Positions 12,601 to 33,855 of a DNA stretch of 64,000 nt are shown here, piece after piece (the first letter of the stretch is position 1; each line of letters opens with the position of its first letter). Both the position numbers and the translations under genes were made by a program. Source of the stretch: Centroberyx gerrardi (Eukaryota > Chordata > Actinopteri > Beryciformes > Berycidae); contig NC_136016.1 in assembly GCF_048128805.1 (NCBI RefSeq), positions 16,264,676 through 16,328,675 of the forward strand. The letters run 5' to 3'. Under the pieces are notes generated by a model, which was not told where the DNA came from, did no database searches, and saw only the letters and a program-made list of their open reading frames with translations.

Positions 12601-15600
12601 TCTCCAATGGTGGGCAACTTGGTCTTGGCAGTGACGGAAAATCAGCAGGCAAATATGGTGAATACTCTGTTCTGTGCCACATAAAATCCAGTTCTCATTC
12701 AGCTTCTTCCCCTAACCACTCATTCTTTCTCTTCCTCTACCGTCTCTCCCACAGGTTATGGAGGATTGCCTTATGAAGCTCAGCCTGTCGGACTTGGCCC
12801 TGAAGGCAAATCTGCTGGCAAATACGGTAAAAAAAAAAAAATCTTTATATATAGTCTTTCTTAATGTTTTCTTTAATTTCATCATGTACTTACTTACATG
12901 TACTAAGCCTAGCCCTAAGAAATATTCACCCTCTTGACATTTTGCATGTTTTCTTGTCCAACAAAATTAGTTCAAAATGTATGAAAGGTGTTTGCCAGTG
13001 AGACAGTACAGTCTGTGAGAGAAACCTACTAACTGACCTGGCTGAAGCTTACACCAGTGACACCTAGCTTCTCACAGGAAGATACTGTATCACACCAGGG
13101 AACTTCAGCTCCTCACACAATGGAAAAATTGGAGACAGATGAATGCAGAGGATGTGACGATGCATGTGTGGTTCTGAAATGAATAAATAAATAAATGCAT
13201 TGAGTCAAAGGTATAATGAAGTGGGCAATACAACACACAATGGTGTAAATGAAGTTAAGAATAACAACAATAAATCAGACAGAAAGACAGTATAGTGGTG
13301 TTGTTACAGGAGTAGGTTATGAAACCGGGAGCTACAATTACCAACACAGACTACTTCTGCAAAAGTCGGCACAATAATTTCTTTGTACTGCAATAGCAGA
13401 GACAAGCGCATACACACACAAAGTAGCATTTAGGAATTCGGTACACTCACTGTACACTCCACTATTGTGTATTTACTTTGCTGGATATATTGGCAGAATA
13501 TTACTCTTGTGCTCAAAGAGGAAAAAAAAAACATATTTCCAGATGAATGTATTATTTGTGTTTGTGTCTGATCCATGGGACCACATACTGAGCCGTCTGC
13601 TTTTGTAGGCACGCTACATACATATTTAGGTGTATTCATACATATACATTTGTGCAGGCATAGTCTAAATAGGTAGTGGAATACTGACATATGTGTGAGT
13701 GTGCTCACTGTACGCATTTGTTATTTTTTCCCAGGTCTGGCTGGGTTACCATATGAGCCTCAGCCTCTTGGGCTTGGACATAATGGAAAGTTAACAGGCA
13801 AATACGGTGAGATTTAGCAAACGTGGTAACTGCCTTCTAAATGTCATTTGTTTATTCTTTGTGTTTAACTTTTCATCTCTGTGTGGTTGCCAATCGCTAA
13901 GGTGGTGGAGAAGTTCCCTATGCACCACAACTGCTTGGCCTTGGGAGTGAGGCAAAATCTGCCGGAAAATATGGTACATCTTGTCATATGTTTGTTCTTT
14001 TGCTGTCACCTTTGCTGTCACTTTCCGTTTCAGACCAATCATTCTTTTTTCCCTACGTTTTTATTATTATTCAAATATTTTTATGAAGTTTTACAGCTGT
14101 TATGCAACAATTAAACACAAGTAACCATCAATTAACATTAGACAATTTACAATTTACTCACACAAACACCCTTGTACCTATACCCATCCATACAAAAACA
14201 CCTGTGTTCATTTCCCTAACAGGAGGAAAAAAAAAAAAAAAAAGGGAAGATAGAGAGGGTAAAAGCTATTGATTATGTAGTGTTAACAGAGGGAAATTCT
14301 AGCTCAAAATAGGATAGAAATGGTTGCCAGACCTTTATGAACTTTCGAGTGGAGCCTTGGATTGTATATTTAAGATGTGCCATTACCTCCTCCACCCAGT
14401 TTTCCCTATCTTTTTAAAATGGTTCTGGTGTTTACTTCATCATTTTACTTCAATCTCTCAACAGATATCCAGGGACCTTATGAGTCGCAGCCCCTTGAAT
14501 CTGTACCTGAAAGCAGACCAGCTGGAGAATATGGTACTGTGTCCTTATCACTGTTGAGTTATCTGATCTGTCTGGTTTAAAGCATACAATTGCAAATTTC
14601 CCTCTCTTTTCTGCTTTAAACAGAAACGGCCGGTTTGCCTTATGAGCCCCTGCCTCTTGAGCCAGAGACGGCTGGAAACTCCTACGGTGTGTGTCCCATC
14701 AGGAGTAGAGGTTTCCTTTTGAATGATTCACTGCACAAACCCACACCTCTATCTCTCCTTCTTATTTGATCTTTTCCCCCTGATCTCTTAGTGAAGGGAG
14801 AGGTACCAACTCCAGCTATGGCAGTCGGAGGCGAGGGGACGTCTATTGATAGATACGGTATGAATGTCTGCCTGTGCATGGTCCTCATCTGCTTTCTCCT
14901 GTGCATTCAGTTAATGTTGCACTGTGTTTGTCACTTTCAGAAAATGGAGCTTACATAAATGGACATGTCCAGCCTGAAGGTAACAGGGACACTCGTTCCA
15001 TCCCAACATTTTAATTATATGCATAGTGTTTATACAATAAAGATAATACTGGATTCTGAGTTTACAGTCAAGTCAGAAAATTGAATGTAAACATACCCAT
15101 CCCACAACCCTTTCCACCATTTACACCTACTATAAATCCACTCCAGAGACATACACCAGTTTACCTGTGATATTAGGCATGGCATGAATTGGACATAGTG
15201 TTACATATTCGCAAATATTGTCTTGTATTCTAATGCCAATCCTTGTGCCTTGTGGATGTCATGTGGCCTTTACTGTCTCCTCAGTTTCTGTTCTATTCAT
15301 TAGAATTGGGCAAAGCTTGGTACATGTTGATTAAGCAAAGCTCACACTCCTATCCCCCTCTTCTTCCTCCATCCTGCCTGCCTATCTGCCTCTGTATTCC
15401 CCTTATCCTTTCCTCCCTCCCTTCAGTTGTTGCGTTCCCTGCAGCTCCCACCCCCAGCCCCTCCCTGGCCTACCCCCCTGCCCCCTCCTACGTGCCTGTA
15501 GTCTCCTCCTTCCCGTCTGATGTGGCGCCGGTAGCAGGTGCCGATGACCTGCCCGACCCTGTGGGCACCGCCAGCCTCTCCCTCGCATCCGAGCCCGCCG

Positions 15601-16450
15601 CCCAAACACAAGCCCCGCCCCCGCTGCCGCAGCAACCGCCACGCCAGATACACATTCAGCAGCATCTCAAGCTGCACTTTCACCCACAGGGCAAGTCATG
15701 GAGAGGTAAAAACACTGCTAGATGGATCCAGAGCCCAGCAGAGTGGGGGGGTGGAAGGGAGGTTGGCTAGAGTAGAAGCAGAGTAGAGTAGCAGAAGATG
15801 AGAGGTTGACTTAGTATATCCGGAATGGTTGCAAAGTCTGAAAATAGATTGGCTTCCCTGGCAGGATGATGGACGAACATTTAGGCAACATTTCCACCAT
15901 GTTGTACTGTGGGAAGCACAGTATCCTCAATTAGATGAAAATTCTGACTGAACAACTTTGCAGGCTTGCTAGCTTTAAATACCTTATTGGTATCTATTTA
16001 CATGTATGCCTTGCTACACCAAAAACTAACTTGCACACAGATTAAATTTAGCTTTGAGTTTGTTTGCCAACCAATTTATTTAGTATATGCAGCAGAGGCT
16101 ATAAGCTTGCTTTGTATTATGTAATCAATGCATGTACCACATACCAGTATAGAAGTAAATAATTTAAAAACTGTAAGTATCAATACTGTTGCATCATACT
16201 GTTGGTCTCATACATGAAAAAAAATACTTGTTTTATAATATTTTATTACAACTGATTCTTCTTTATTACGTTACATTCTTCTATCTCTTTTCAGGAGGAA
16301 AGGACAGCAAATATGATTTGAATGGCTTCTTTGGGAACGGTGGATACCAAGGTAAGAACAGTGTAGCTCAGACTTATTACTTATTATTTTAAGTGTGTTG
16401 ACTTGTCATCCCACTCACCTCTGTACTACTTCTTTTTTCACACAGGTTGA
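25..16450 (+). CDS. cmn: calymmin-like Gly/Tyr-rich extracellular matrix protein, 5'-partial, at least 43 exons
   Basis: A secreted structural matrix protein is inferred. Seen: a long series of short exons, each flanked by AG and GT and each starting and ending in phase 1, encoding repeats such as GYGAGAVPNGYGNKPN. About 3.5 kb of coding sequence (about 1,170 codons) is visible. The signal peptide and first exons lie upstream of the window. The last exon contributes only two bases before TGA (16448-16450). The repeats lack the VPGVG and KAAK patterns of elastin. Zebrafish calymmin, a notochord-sheath protein, is the closest family I recall; human GREP1 (glycine-rich extracellular protein 1) may be the counterpart because it also lies near PAQR4. 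The name rests on repeat style and synteny, not on alignment. A possible polyadenylation signal ATTAAA lies at 16900. Details of exon groups are given in separate entries. Confidence 0.68.
842..887. repeat. (ATT)n(AGT)n trinucleotide repeat
   Basis: Consecutive ATT then AGT repeats just inside cmn intron 4. Confidence 0.9.
3248..3925 (+). other. cmn: cmn exon 13: long proline-rich PQGKYPKP repeat exon with nested splice donors
   Basis: The frame opens with GYGMMLNGKG after an acceptor at 3247 and runs through about 225 codons of PAPEPAP / VPQGKYPKP repeats rich in Pro, Ala, Lys and Glu. Synonymous variation between units shows that the stretch has been translated. The ORF formally continues to a stop at 4015-4017, but the repeat pattern breaks near 3950 and continues in the +1 frame. 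An AG|GCAAGT donor after 3925 is in phase 1, matching the next exon, and would remove the broken part. Other in-phase donor-like sites are at 3289 (CAG|GTACAT), 3316, 3607, 3703 and 3835. Which is used cannot be seen from DNA alone. Confidence 0.7.
5422..10685 (+). other. cmn: cmn exons 14-25: mixed cassettes including an acidic/Pro-rich 339-nt exon
   Basis: Exons: 5422-5481, 6236-6574, 7460-7516, 7950-8003, 8722-8766, 8946-8996, 9133-9198, 9473-9532, 9716-9754, 10269-10334, 10450-10494, 10647-10685. All are phase 1-1. The 6236-6574 exon is unlike its neighbours: few GYG units, many Glu, Pro and Ala (APEE, APERLG), ending in ESAVGSPG. Exon 7950-8003 holds the only cysteine I noticed in the visible repeats (DCGPSGVPNGQW). 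The later exons return to GYG/PNG units, then become GYGNG-rich (10269-10494). The exon borders are clear; the small size of the cassettes makes any one call slightly uncertain. Confidence 0.8.
6595..6630. repeat. (TG)18 microsatellite
   Basis: Pure TG run in the cmn intron after the 339-nt exon, 20 nt downstream of its donor. Confidence 0.95.
10820..14979 (+). other. cmn: cmn exons 26-40: GLPYEPQPLGLG...GKYG cassettes
   Basis: Exons: 10820-10870, 11044-11100, 11335-11400 (or 11403), 11497-11565, 11761-11826, 12083-12139, 12345-12392, 12589-12657, 12755-12826, 13735-13806, 13902-13973, 14465-14533, 14624-14686, 14792-14857, 14941-14979. This is a second repeat grammar: an opening Gly-x-Gly, a (L/S)PYEPQPLGLG-like core, then an S/TAGKY ending with the Gly split by the intron. 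Three consecutive 72-nt exons (12755, 13735, 13902) look like recent duplicates. From 14465 onward the units become acidic (ESVPESRPAGEY) and lose glycine. Confidence 0.82.
15427..16450 (+). other. cmn: cmn exons 41-43: Pro/Ala-rich exon, histidine-containing tail and stop
   Basis: Exon 41 (15427-15705) is GC-rich and encodes a Pro/Ala/Ser-rich segment, then a run of Gln and Pro, then the distinctive IHIQQHLKLHFHPQGK. Exon 42 (16295-16351) encodes GGKDSKYDLNGFFGNGGYQ. Exon 43 begins at 16446 and completes Gly before TGA. This tail has no Gly-Tyr periodicity and looks like a conserved C-terminal module, perhaps for assembly or partner binding; that role is inference. A GC-type donor in phase 1 after 15690 (CAGG|GCAAGT) could shorten exon 41 by five codons. 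Confidence 0.78.
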
Positions 16451-17566
16451 CATGCAAACATTATTCTTTTGTTTTTGCTGTTGTATATTATTTTTGATTG
16501 TTTCCTAGTTTTGTATTATTTTGATTTTCTCCTCTCTGTGTAATATTCCTGACAATTATATTTTTGTCTTTCCTCGTTAAGTATTTCTAGAGCTAAAACA
16601 ACACTTGATATTTTTTTGTTGTTAACATTTTGTTTTAGTGTATTATGTATTTTTTTTTATGCATTTGATGTATTTCTTGCTTATCTCTCTGTCCTGCACT
16701 TATTGGTCATTATTCATGCAAAGAACTGCTTGAGAGTTTGTCTGCTGCATTTGTTCAATGTTTTGTCAGTTTTGCCTGCATGTTGTCAACTTAACATAAT
16801 TCTGTAAACTTAAATTCAGTCTAATTTATTTTGCATGGGAAAGGGTTTTTTACTACCTGTGGCAAGCACCTGTCAATTTTTGGACAGTTTTTTTGATTGA
16901 TTAAAACCATCCAGAAACTTAACCAGAGGAAAATGCTGCTTTATTTATCTGTATGTGCGTTTCTATATTTATTTTTACATGACATGCCTGAATTATCAAT
17001 GACAATGAATCAATGTCAGTAATGGAAACAGAAGCAGGACCACAGATGGGCTTTAGGTATTACACTTCACCACTTCATGATTTATCTCAAGTGCTGTATT
17101 CCCATATACCAATTTAGGTGTTGTAATCCCCAGATTATCCTGACTACACCGCAGTTGCAGAAGAGCTCGGGGAATAGGAACAAGCGTGCAACCTAGAATA
17201 ACTGCATCAGGGAAACAGATATGTATGTACACTGTGAAGCTGAGGTGTGTGTCCGTTACTAGCCATGACAGCGAAGGAGCAGCTGCAGCAATGCACATGG
17301 CTTTTTGTGAGGATTACCCCAGCTTTATCCCTAGGAATAACAGCCGTTTGCTGATTGGTCCTACTGTAAGCATGCCACTTGGCCAGCTCAACAGGTTGCC
17401 TGCTTGGAATCGTACCTGTCTAATGATGGGTTTCAAGGGCCAGAATCTCCTGCTAGTCTTTATCATGACCGTGCCTGAAAGTCCTAAGTGGGGTCTCATT
17501 TAGGATGTAAATAGTGAGGAGTCAGCTGATGTAAGCTTTGGGGGACGTTGGCTGCAGGAAGTCGTT
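16451..17566. other. cmn 3' flank and paqr4 upstream region
   Basis: AT-rich sequence with a possible ATTAAA signal at 16900-16905 for cmn, then the upstream region and probable 5' UTR of paqr4. No convincing coding exon. Small ORFs here show no family features. Confidence 0.5.
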
Positions 17567-20323
17567 ATGGTGTTTTGCAAAGGACCGCGGCTGTTGGACT
17601 TTACAAAGACCCCCCCACACCTTCAGTTCAACAGATATGTCCTCACCGGCTACCGGCCAGTGTCCTCTGCTCACGAGTGCATGAGAAGCCTCTTCTATAT
17701 GCACAATGAGCTGGGGAACATTTACACCCATGGTAAGTACAGAAATTAACTTTGCATTGCCTGTACTTAAAATGCTATTCTTTGCTTTGAATATCCACTA
17801 TCAGTTTGGACTAAATGTGAAAATATCAGAGAAATGATGTTAATGAATGCAACTAAATTAGCCATTTCAATATATTTCTTTGCAGTTTCAAAAGCCTTTT
17901 TCATTATCATTTCAGATGTCACTTAACGTAGAAAAAGCAGGGGAAAACTGAAAACTGAAAAGATTAAAATGACACCAAATTCTCTGAAATCACCAAGCAT
18001 CCCACTTCACCCATAAAGGGGGTGTGCATGCAAAACAGGTCACAGAAGGTCACTGCTCTCACTTATGGCCAGTTACAAGCACGGTGGACAAGGCTGTGTA
18101 AAGAGACTAAAGATACGGGGTATTAGCTGTAATCTGTCTTGGGAATCCCTGTCCTGGAAATATCCCACTGTTAACTGGGTCTTACAAGGGTGTGCAGGTG
18201 ACTGACACTTTGTGCAGCATAAACAATAAACACATTGCTCATATATCTTGAGCAAAGGGTCTCAGAGACAAATGTGAAATTGCACAGATGAGAAACAGCT
18301 GCAGAAATGTGTTGAAATTTAAAAAATTGGTGCAGTTAGTGAAAGACTTGCACACTGCCTCTAATTCAGCCAAAGTTGTGCAAACGTGAGCAATTACAGA
18401 ACGCTAACTGTGCATGAGCTAAAGCCTACAGTGCACACCCTTGAACTTCCAATGGCATCTTCTCTGTGCTGTGCTTCCTCCTTCACTATCCTATAAGTTC
18501 ATTAAGACTAACACTCTTACTGAAGGGAACTGAAGGGTATTAGCATTAGAGAGTTGCTCACTAGGTTTCAGTGCACTTATAGAGTAACGGCCAAATGTTC
18601 CTGGTGCAAACAAATAGAGGAACCAATTCTCAAATGCCTAAATTCCTCATATTGTTCTGCAAAAGGTGTTTTTTTTTTTTTGTGGTTCCTGCTCTGATTA
18701 GGAAGTTGGACTTAAAATATCACCATGAGCAAAACTGACATTCACCTACAATACAGGTATCAATATTACAAACCTATACAGACCTTTTGGACATGTTCAA
18801 GAAAAGCTTTGGTTAGAGGAACAGAAGAGGAGAGCAGTTTAAAGCCAGTAGGTCAGTTTTGTCTATTATAACACTAACATGGTCAAAATATGGCGATGAT
18901 TCATGATTAGTAGGCTTTCTGAAGGACACTCACTCCCTGCACAGATTTAAAATCAGAATTTTCATTCATCTATTTCCATTCTTTTCCTCCCTATTCTCTC
19001 ATCTCATCTCCACTGCTCTGTCCTCTTTCCCCCTTTCCTCGCCTCACCTCCTGTCGCTCCAGGCATCCCATTCTTCCTTTTCCTGGTGCTGCTGCCTTTC
19101 AGTATCCCATGGGCGGAGGTGGAGAGCATTTGGATCTGTGTGGTCCACTACCTGGCCTGCCTCTCCCCCACCGTGGGCTCAGTCCTTTACCACGTCTTCA
19201 TGAACCATGTGGGCGGAGAGCACGTCTACGACACCCTGCTCTCCCTGGACATGTTCGGGGTCTGCCTGGTTAACACCCTGGGTAGGTCCTTGACGCTGGG
19301 TGAAGACGACCACAATTATCACTCTGTTACTTACACAAACATAGACTCCTCACTAGGGATGGGACGATATTGAAATTCAATATCGCGATACAAAAATGTG
19401 ACAATACGTATCTTGGGGCAGAAAAATGAATCGTGAGATTAGCTACATTTTATTCTATTCACAATTTCACAAGCTCTCCATCGAAATTATATTATTTGTA
19501 ATGACATCTTTAAATTGTTTACATTCTAGCAAGCCAGTGACATTGCTAGAAAGATTTGTGCATTTGTGCAATTCTGCAGAGTCATACTTTGCTGCTGTGA
19601 TTGAGCTTTTATTTATCGTATCGTGGTTGTATTGAATCGTGAACGCCATATCGCGAATCGTATTGTGAGATAAGCGTATCGTCCCATCCCTACTCCTCAC
19701 TATAACTTATGAGGCAAACTGGCCACAGAATCAAAGATGCTTGATGCATATTGGCTCTAGTCCCTACCATTTCTAAATTTCTAAATTGATTACTAATAAA
19801 AACCTATAAACAGGCAATACGGTCTGATATACTGTAGGTGCAGTGTTATTGCCATTCATTCATCGTCCCATCTTCCCACTTACCACCAGGGGCGTTACCC
19901 ATCATCCACATCACCCTTCTGTGCTACCCCACCATGCAACAGATGGCCTTGCTGGCCTACATCCTGCTGTCGGCCTACGGCATCTACTGCGCCACCACGG
20001 CCCGCACCAACGTCCTGCGCTTGCAGGCGTTCTTCTGGCAGGCCTTGTTCCGCTTCAGCCTCTTCCTGTTCCGGGTGTACGGCAGCGGGGTGGGCAGCCC
20101 GAACTCGCTGCGCCTCTTCTTCATCATGGACTCGCTGGCTGTGGCGGGGGGGCTGGTCAACATCATCCAGATCCCCGAGCGCTTCAGCCCGGGCCTGTTT
20201 GACAACTGGGGGAACAGCCACCAGATAATGCATGTCATGGTCATTTGCTCTATCATCTACCTGCACTGGGGCACACTGGAGGATTTAGCCTGGATTAAAA
20301 CCTACCAGTGTCCCGGGGAGTGA
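17567..20323 (+). CDS. paqr4: progestin and adipoQ receptor family member 4 (PAQR4)
   Basis: Seven-pass membrane protein of the PAQR/haemolysin-III family, thought to act in Golgi/ER membranes in lipid (ceramide) metabolism. Three coding exons: 17567-17732, 19063-19281, 19890-20323; introns in phase 1; 272 aa, matching the usual 273. The start MVFCKGPRLLDF is followed by HLQFNRYVLTGYRP and the PAQR signature HNELGNIYTHG. Exon 2 holds the first helices and the SVLYHVFMNH motif. Exon 3 holds the remaining helices and the C-terminal HQIMH motif. These His/Asp/Ser positions are the metal-binding signature of the family. Intron 2 contains a hAT-type MITE. A polyadenylation signal lies at 20705. 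The gene is followed tail-to-tail by pelo. Confidence 0.96.
19354..19692. mobile_element. hAT-type non-autonomous element (MITE)
   Basis: Perfect 16-bp terminal inverted repeats (TAGGGATGGGACGATA at 19354-19369 and its complement at 19677-19692) are flanked by a perfect 8-bp direct repeat CTCCTCAC at 19346-19353 and 19693-19700. The 8-bp duplication and TAGGGATG-type ends are typical of hAT elements. At 339 bp it has no transposase. Subterminal TATCGCGATA and ATCGTATTG motifs recur in both halves. It lies in paqr4 intron 2. Confidence 0.9.
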
Positions 20324-21296
20324 AGCCAACATCTCACACACACACACACACACTTCGAAGGCCACGTTGATCCCTGATAGAATCAAGATTTAGGATTTAA
20401 TGAGGTGAGACGGAGGAGTAAAGTAAGGAGGAGAGGCAAGCTGTGTTTTGAAATGCACTTTAGTCTTAGCTGCTGGCACTGAGATTGTATTCATTATGAT
20501 TAACCCTTCATGAGGGATCGATTCCTAATTTGACATTTCTCCAGGGAAGAATGAAAGGGAGTTACAGTGTTATAACTGTGGAACACAAATGTCACTGTAC
20601 TGAATTCAAAATCCTGAGCATACTTGATTCTTAGTTTATCAAATGCAGTAGCTTTTAATGCCTATAACCAAAATAGTTGTTTTTCATGGAAAATTATATT
20701 ATGCAATAAATTGTATATTTTTATATCTTGTCTCAGTTTATATTGCATTTGTGTGTGATGGACATGCCTCATGTAAAATAGTGAAAAGTGAAATAACACC
20801 AAGACAGCATGTATGCTTTCACTGTTTAATTGCAAGAAAGAGATATATATACACTTGAAAAGAAAATCCAAGAATCAATGTTTTCCACATTGCTCTATTA
20901 GCATTGCTTGTATGTCACTCACAATTTAATCTGTGTTTTCATGTAGACTTGGCAACAAAAATTACATTCCTTTGTATTGGCATTCTTATGAACTGGAGAT
21001 CTTTCGAGCATTAGCGTAACCTGCACCTTTAAAAGATACTGCAACCTTCAACACGCACACCCAAAAAGCATCAAATTGTGTGAACATGATGACAGAGTGA
21101 TTATGGGCCCTTGAAGAGGACAGGTGTGTAAATCAGTTAGCTTTGAGAGAGGTCAGGGTGTTGCAGAAGTTGAATACATAGACCCTGACACAGTAGTGTT
21201 GTGTTTTTGAGTCTATGCGTTCTATTGCTATCTGCAACACTGGACAGCGTTCCTCTCTTTTCTGCCAATAAGAGCGCTCTGGTCCGTTTCCGTGGA
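20324..21296. other. convergent 3' regions of paqr4 and pelo
   Basis: A short CA tract follows the paqr4 stop (about 20336-20353). The paqr4 polyadenylation signal AATAAA is at 20705-20710. The remainder is probable 3' UTR of the two converging genes. No coding exon seen. Confidence 0.6.
20705..20710 (+). terminator. paqr4: polyadenylation signal for paqr4
   Basis: AATAAA about 380 nt after the paqr4 stop codon. Confidence 0.6.
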
Positions 21297-26952
<5,656 letters not shown>

Positions 26953-27785
26953 GGCCGTATAGTCGTGTAATGTAAACAATATTACTTGCGTATATGAGAT
27001 GGGGTACCGCCAACCCGAGTTAGAGCCATGTTTATTCTATAGTAAGTCAAGCCTTTTCTCAACTTCAGAATGAATCGCTCGGTGCATGTTGGTCGCTTGG
27101 ACATTGCGTCATGCCAAAAATGAATTTTTCCCATCTTTGGTCACTTCCGTGGGTGTCGATTTACTGCGCCACAAATACAACGCAACAGAAATACAAATAT
27201 TTAGCTAAATGTGGACAAACGCACAATAACTTGCATTGCTAGATAAATTATTCCATATTACTTCGACAAACGTGCATTGTTTCAGAGAATTATTATCCAT
27301 TTTCCAATCTTGTTTACGATAAGTAAAATGGTGACAGACGTTCCAGTTAGCCAATCCGCGAGAACATTCGGTCACAGGCGCCGCCAAACGCCAAAAGTGA
27401 CCAATGGCAACGCGAGAACTGTTTTCCACTTCCGCTCAACCTCGCTTTGAGCTAACGCGTCCAAGCTACTTTTGTCGAGGGCTGGGTGCTAACCAGTGGA
27501 AGGAACAACGTTAGAGTCACGAGAAAATAAAATATTGGAAGTGAATTCGAACGTCTAGACGAGGATAGTTGACTGATGCGGGTTTTTAAAAAATATATTT
27601 CATCACATCTTTAACAATTCAATACCCAACCTCAATTTCTGAGGTTGCTAATTCCGCCCAAGGTTAGCTAGCTGGCTAACGGTAGCCGATTAAACTAGTT
27701 TAGCTAACTCGGTAGCTAGTTAGCTAGCGCGTTACGTTTTGAAATCGAAGGGATTATTTGAAACCAGCCTAAATACAGGAATACT
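26953..27785. promoter_or_regulatory. divergent pelo / ppp1ca promoter region
   Basis: About 830 bp separates the two start codons, which point away from each other, so both promoters and 5' UTRs must lie here or in the first introns. CpGs are present and no TATA box is evident. TAGCTAACG/CGTTAGC palindromic words cluster around 27662-27735 and also occur just inside both first introns (26888-26905 and 27917-27948). Confidence 0.6.
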
Positions 27786-33074
<5,289 letters not shown>

Positions 33075-33855
33075 CACCCGTAGCTCGCCCTCGGCCTCCA
33101 CCTCCGCCCCATCCCTCCTGCCCTCTCTACCTCTCTTCTCCTTTCTTTCACCAAACAGCCAGAAATCAAACCTATACCCAGGGCTTTTTTCCTTTTTTAT
33201 CTGTACTTCTTAAAACATTTAATGTTATGAATTGTCTGAATGAGTGCGTGCGCAGAAGAGAAACACACGTGTGTCTGTCTGCGAGCGAGCATTAAAACCA
33301 TGTGTGCGCGTGTACATTTTGTGCGAGAGTATTAGAGATTTATACTATCCCCTCTCTCTTACCACTTTGCCCCGTTGAAAGGTCGAAACCACAGTGTCTG
33401 TCTGTACAGTAATTGTGACTGAAAATGCAGAGTTTGGGAGACAGCGGGCAATTGCTGACCTGATTAATTTAGCAGCAAACTCCTGCCAGCAGGTGGTGTG
33501 TGTATTTTGTGGAGAGGGGGGTATTTTGTTTTCCCTGTCCTCTGTACTGTAAAATCTCAAACACACGTGTGCGTGTGTGTGTGTGTGTGCACGTGCGTGC
33601 GGTGTCTTGCCCATCCTGCTCAAGTAAGATGTCTGAGTGTCCCTGAACAGGAAGGGTAAGGTCTGTCACCTTGTCTCACGGGAGGAAGCACATGCCTACC
33701 CACACACACGCATGCATACAGATGACTCTTTTCACAGATTCATACGAGCCAGAGCTGTAAAAACCCCACGCAGTTTAGGTTTGTACAGATTTGATTACTT
33801 GAAAGAGATTTTTTGTGAATTCGTTTTGTAGTCTTTCATCAAGTTGACCAATAAA
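33075..33855 (+). other. ppp1ca: ppp1ca 3' UTR with GT-rich tract and polyadenylation signal
   Basis: Untranslated sequence after the stop. A purine-pyrimidine alternating ACACGTGTGCGTGTGT tract at about 33561-33600 could adopt Z-form. AATAAA lies at 33850-33855. Confidence 0.7.

Noticed and set aside
25-16450. Identification as tropoelastin or collagen
   Set aside because: No VPGVG-type units, no KAAK cross-link motifs and no Gly-X-Y triplet periodicity.
19895-20266. 123-aa and 90-aa minus-strand ORFs over paqr4 exon 3
   Set aside because: Antisense shadows of a GC-rich coding exon.
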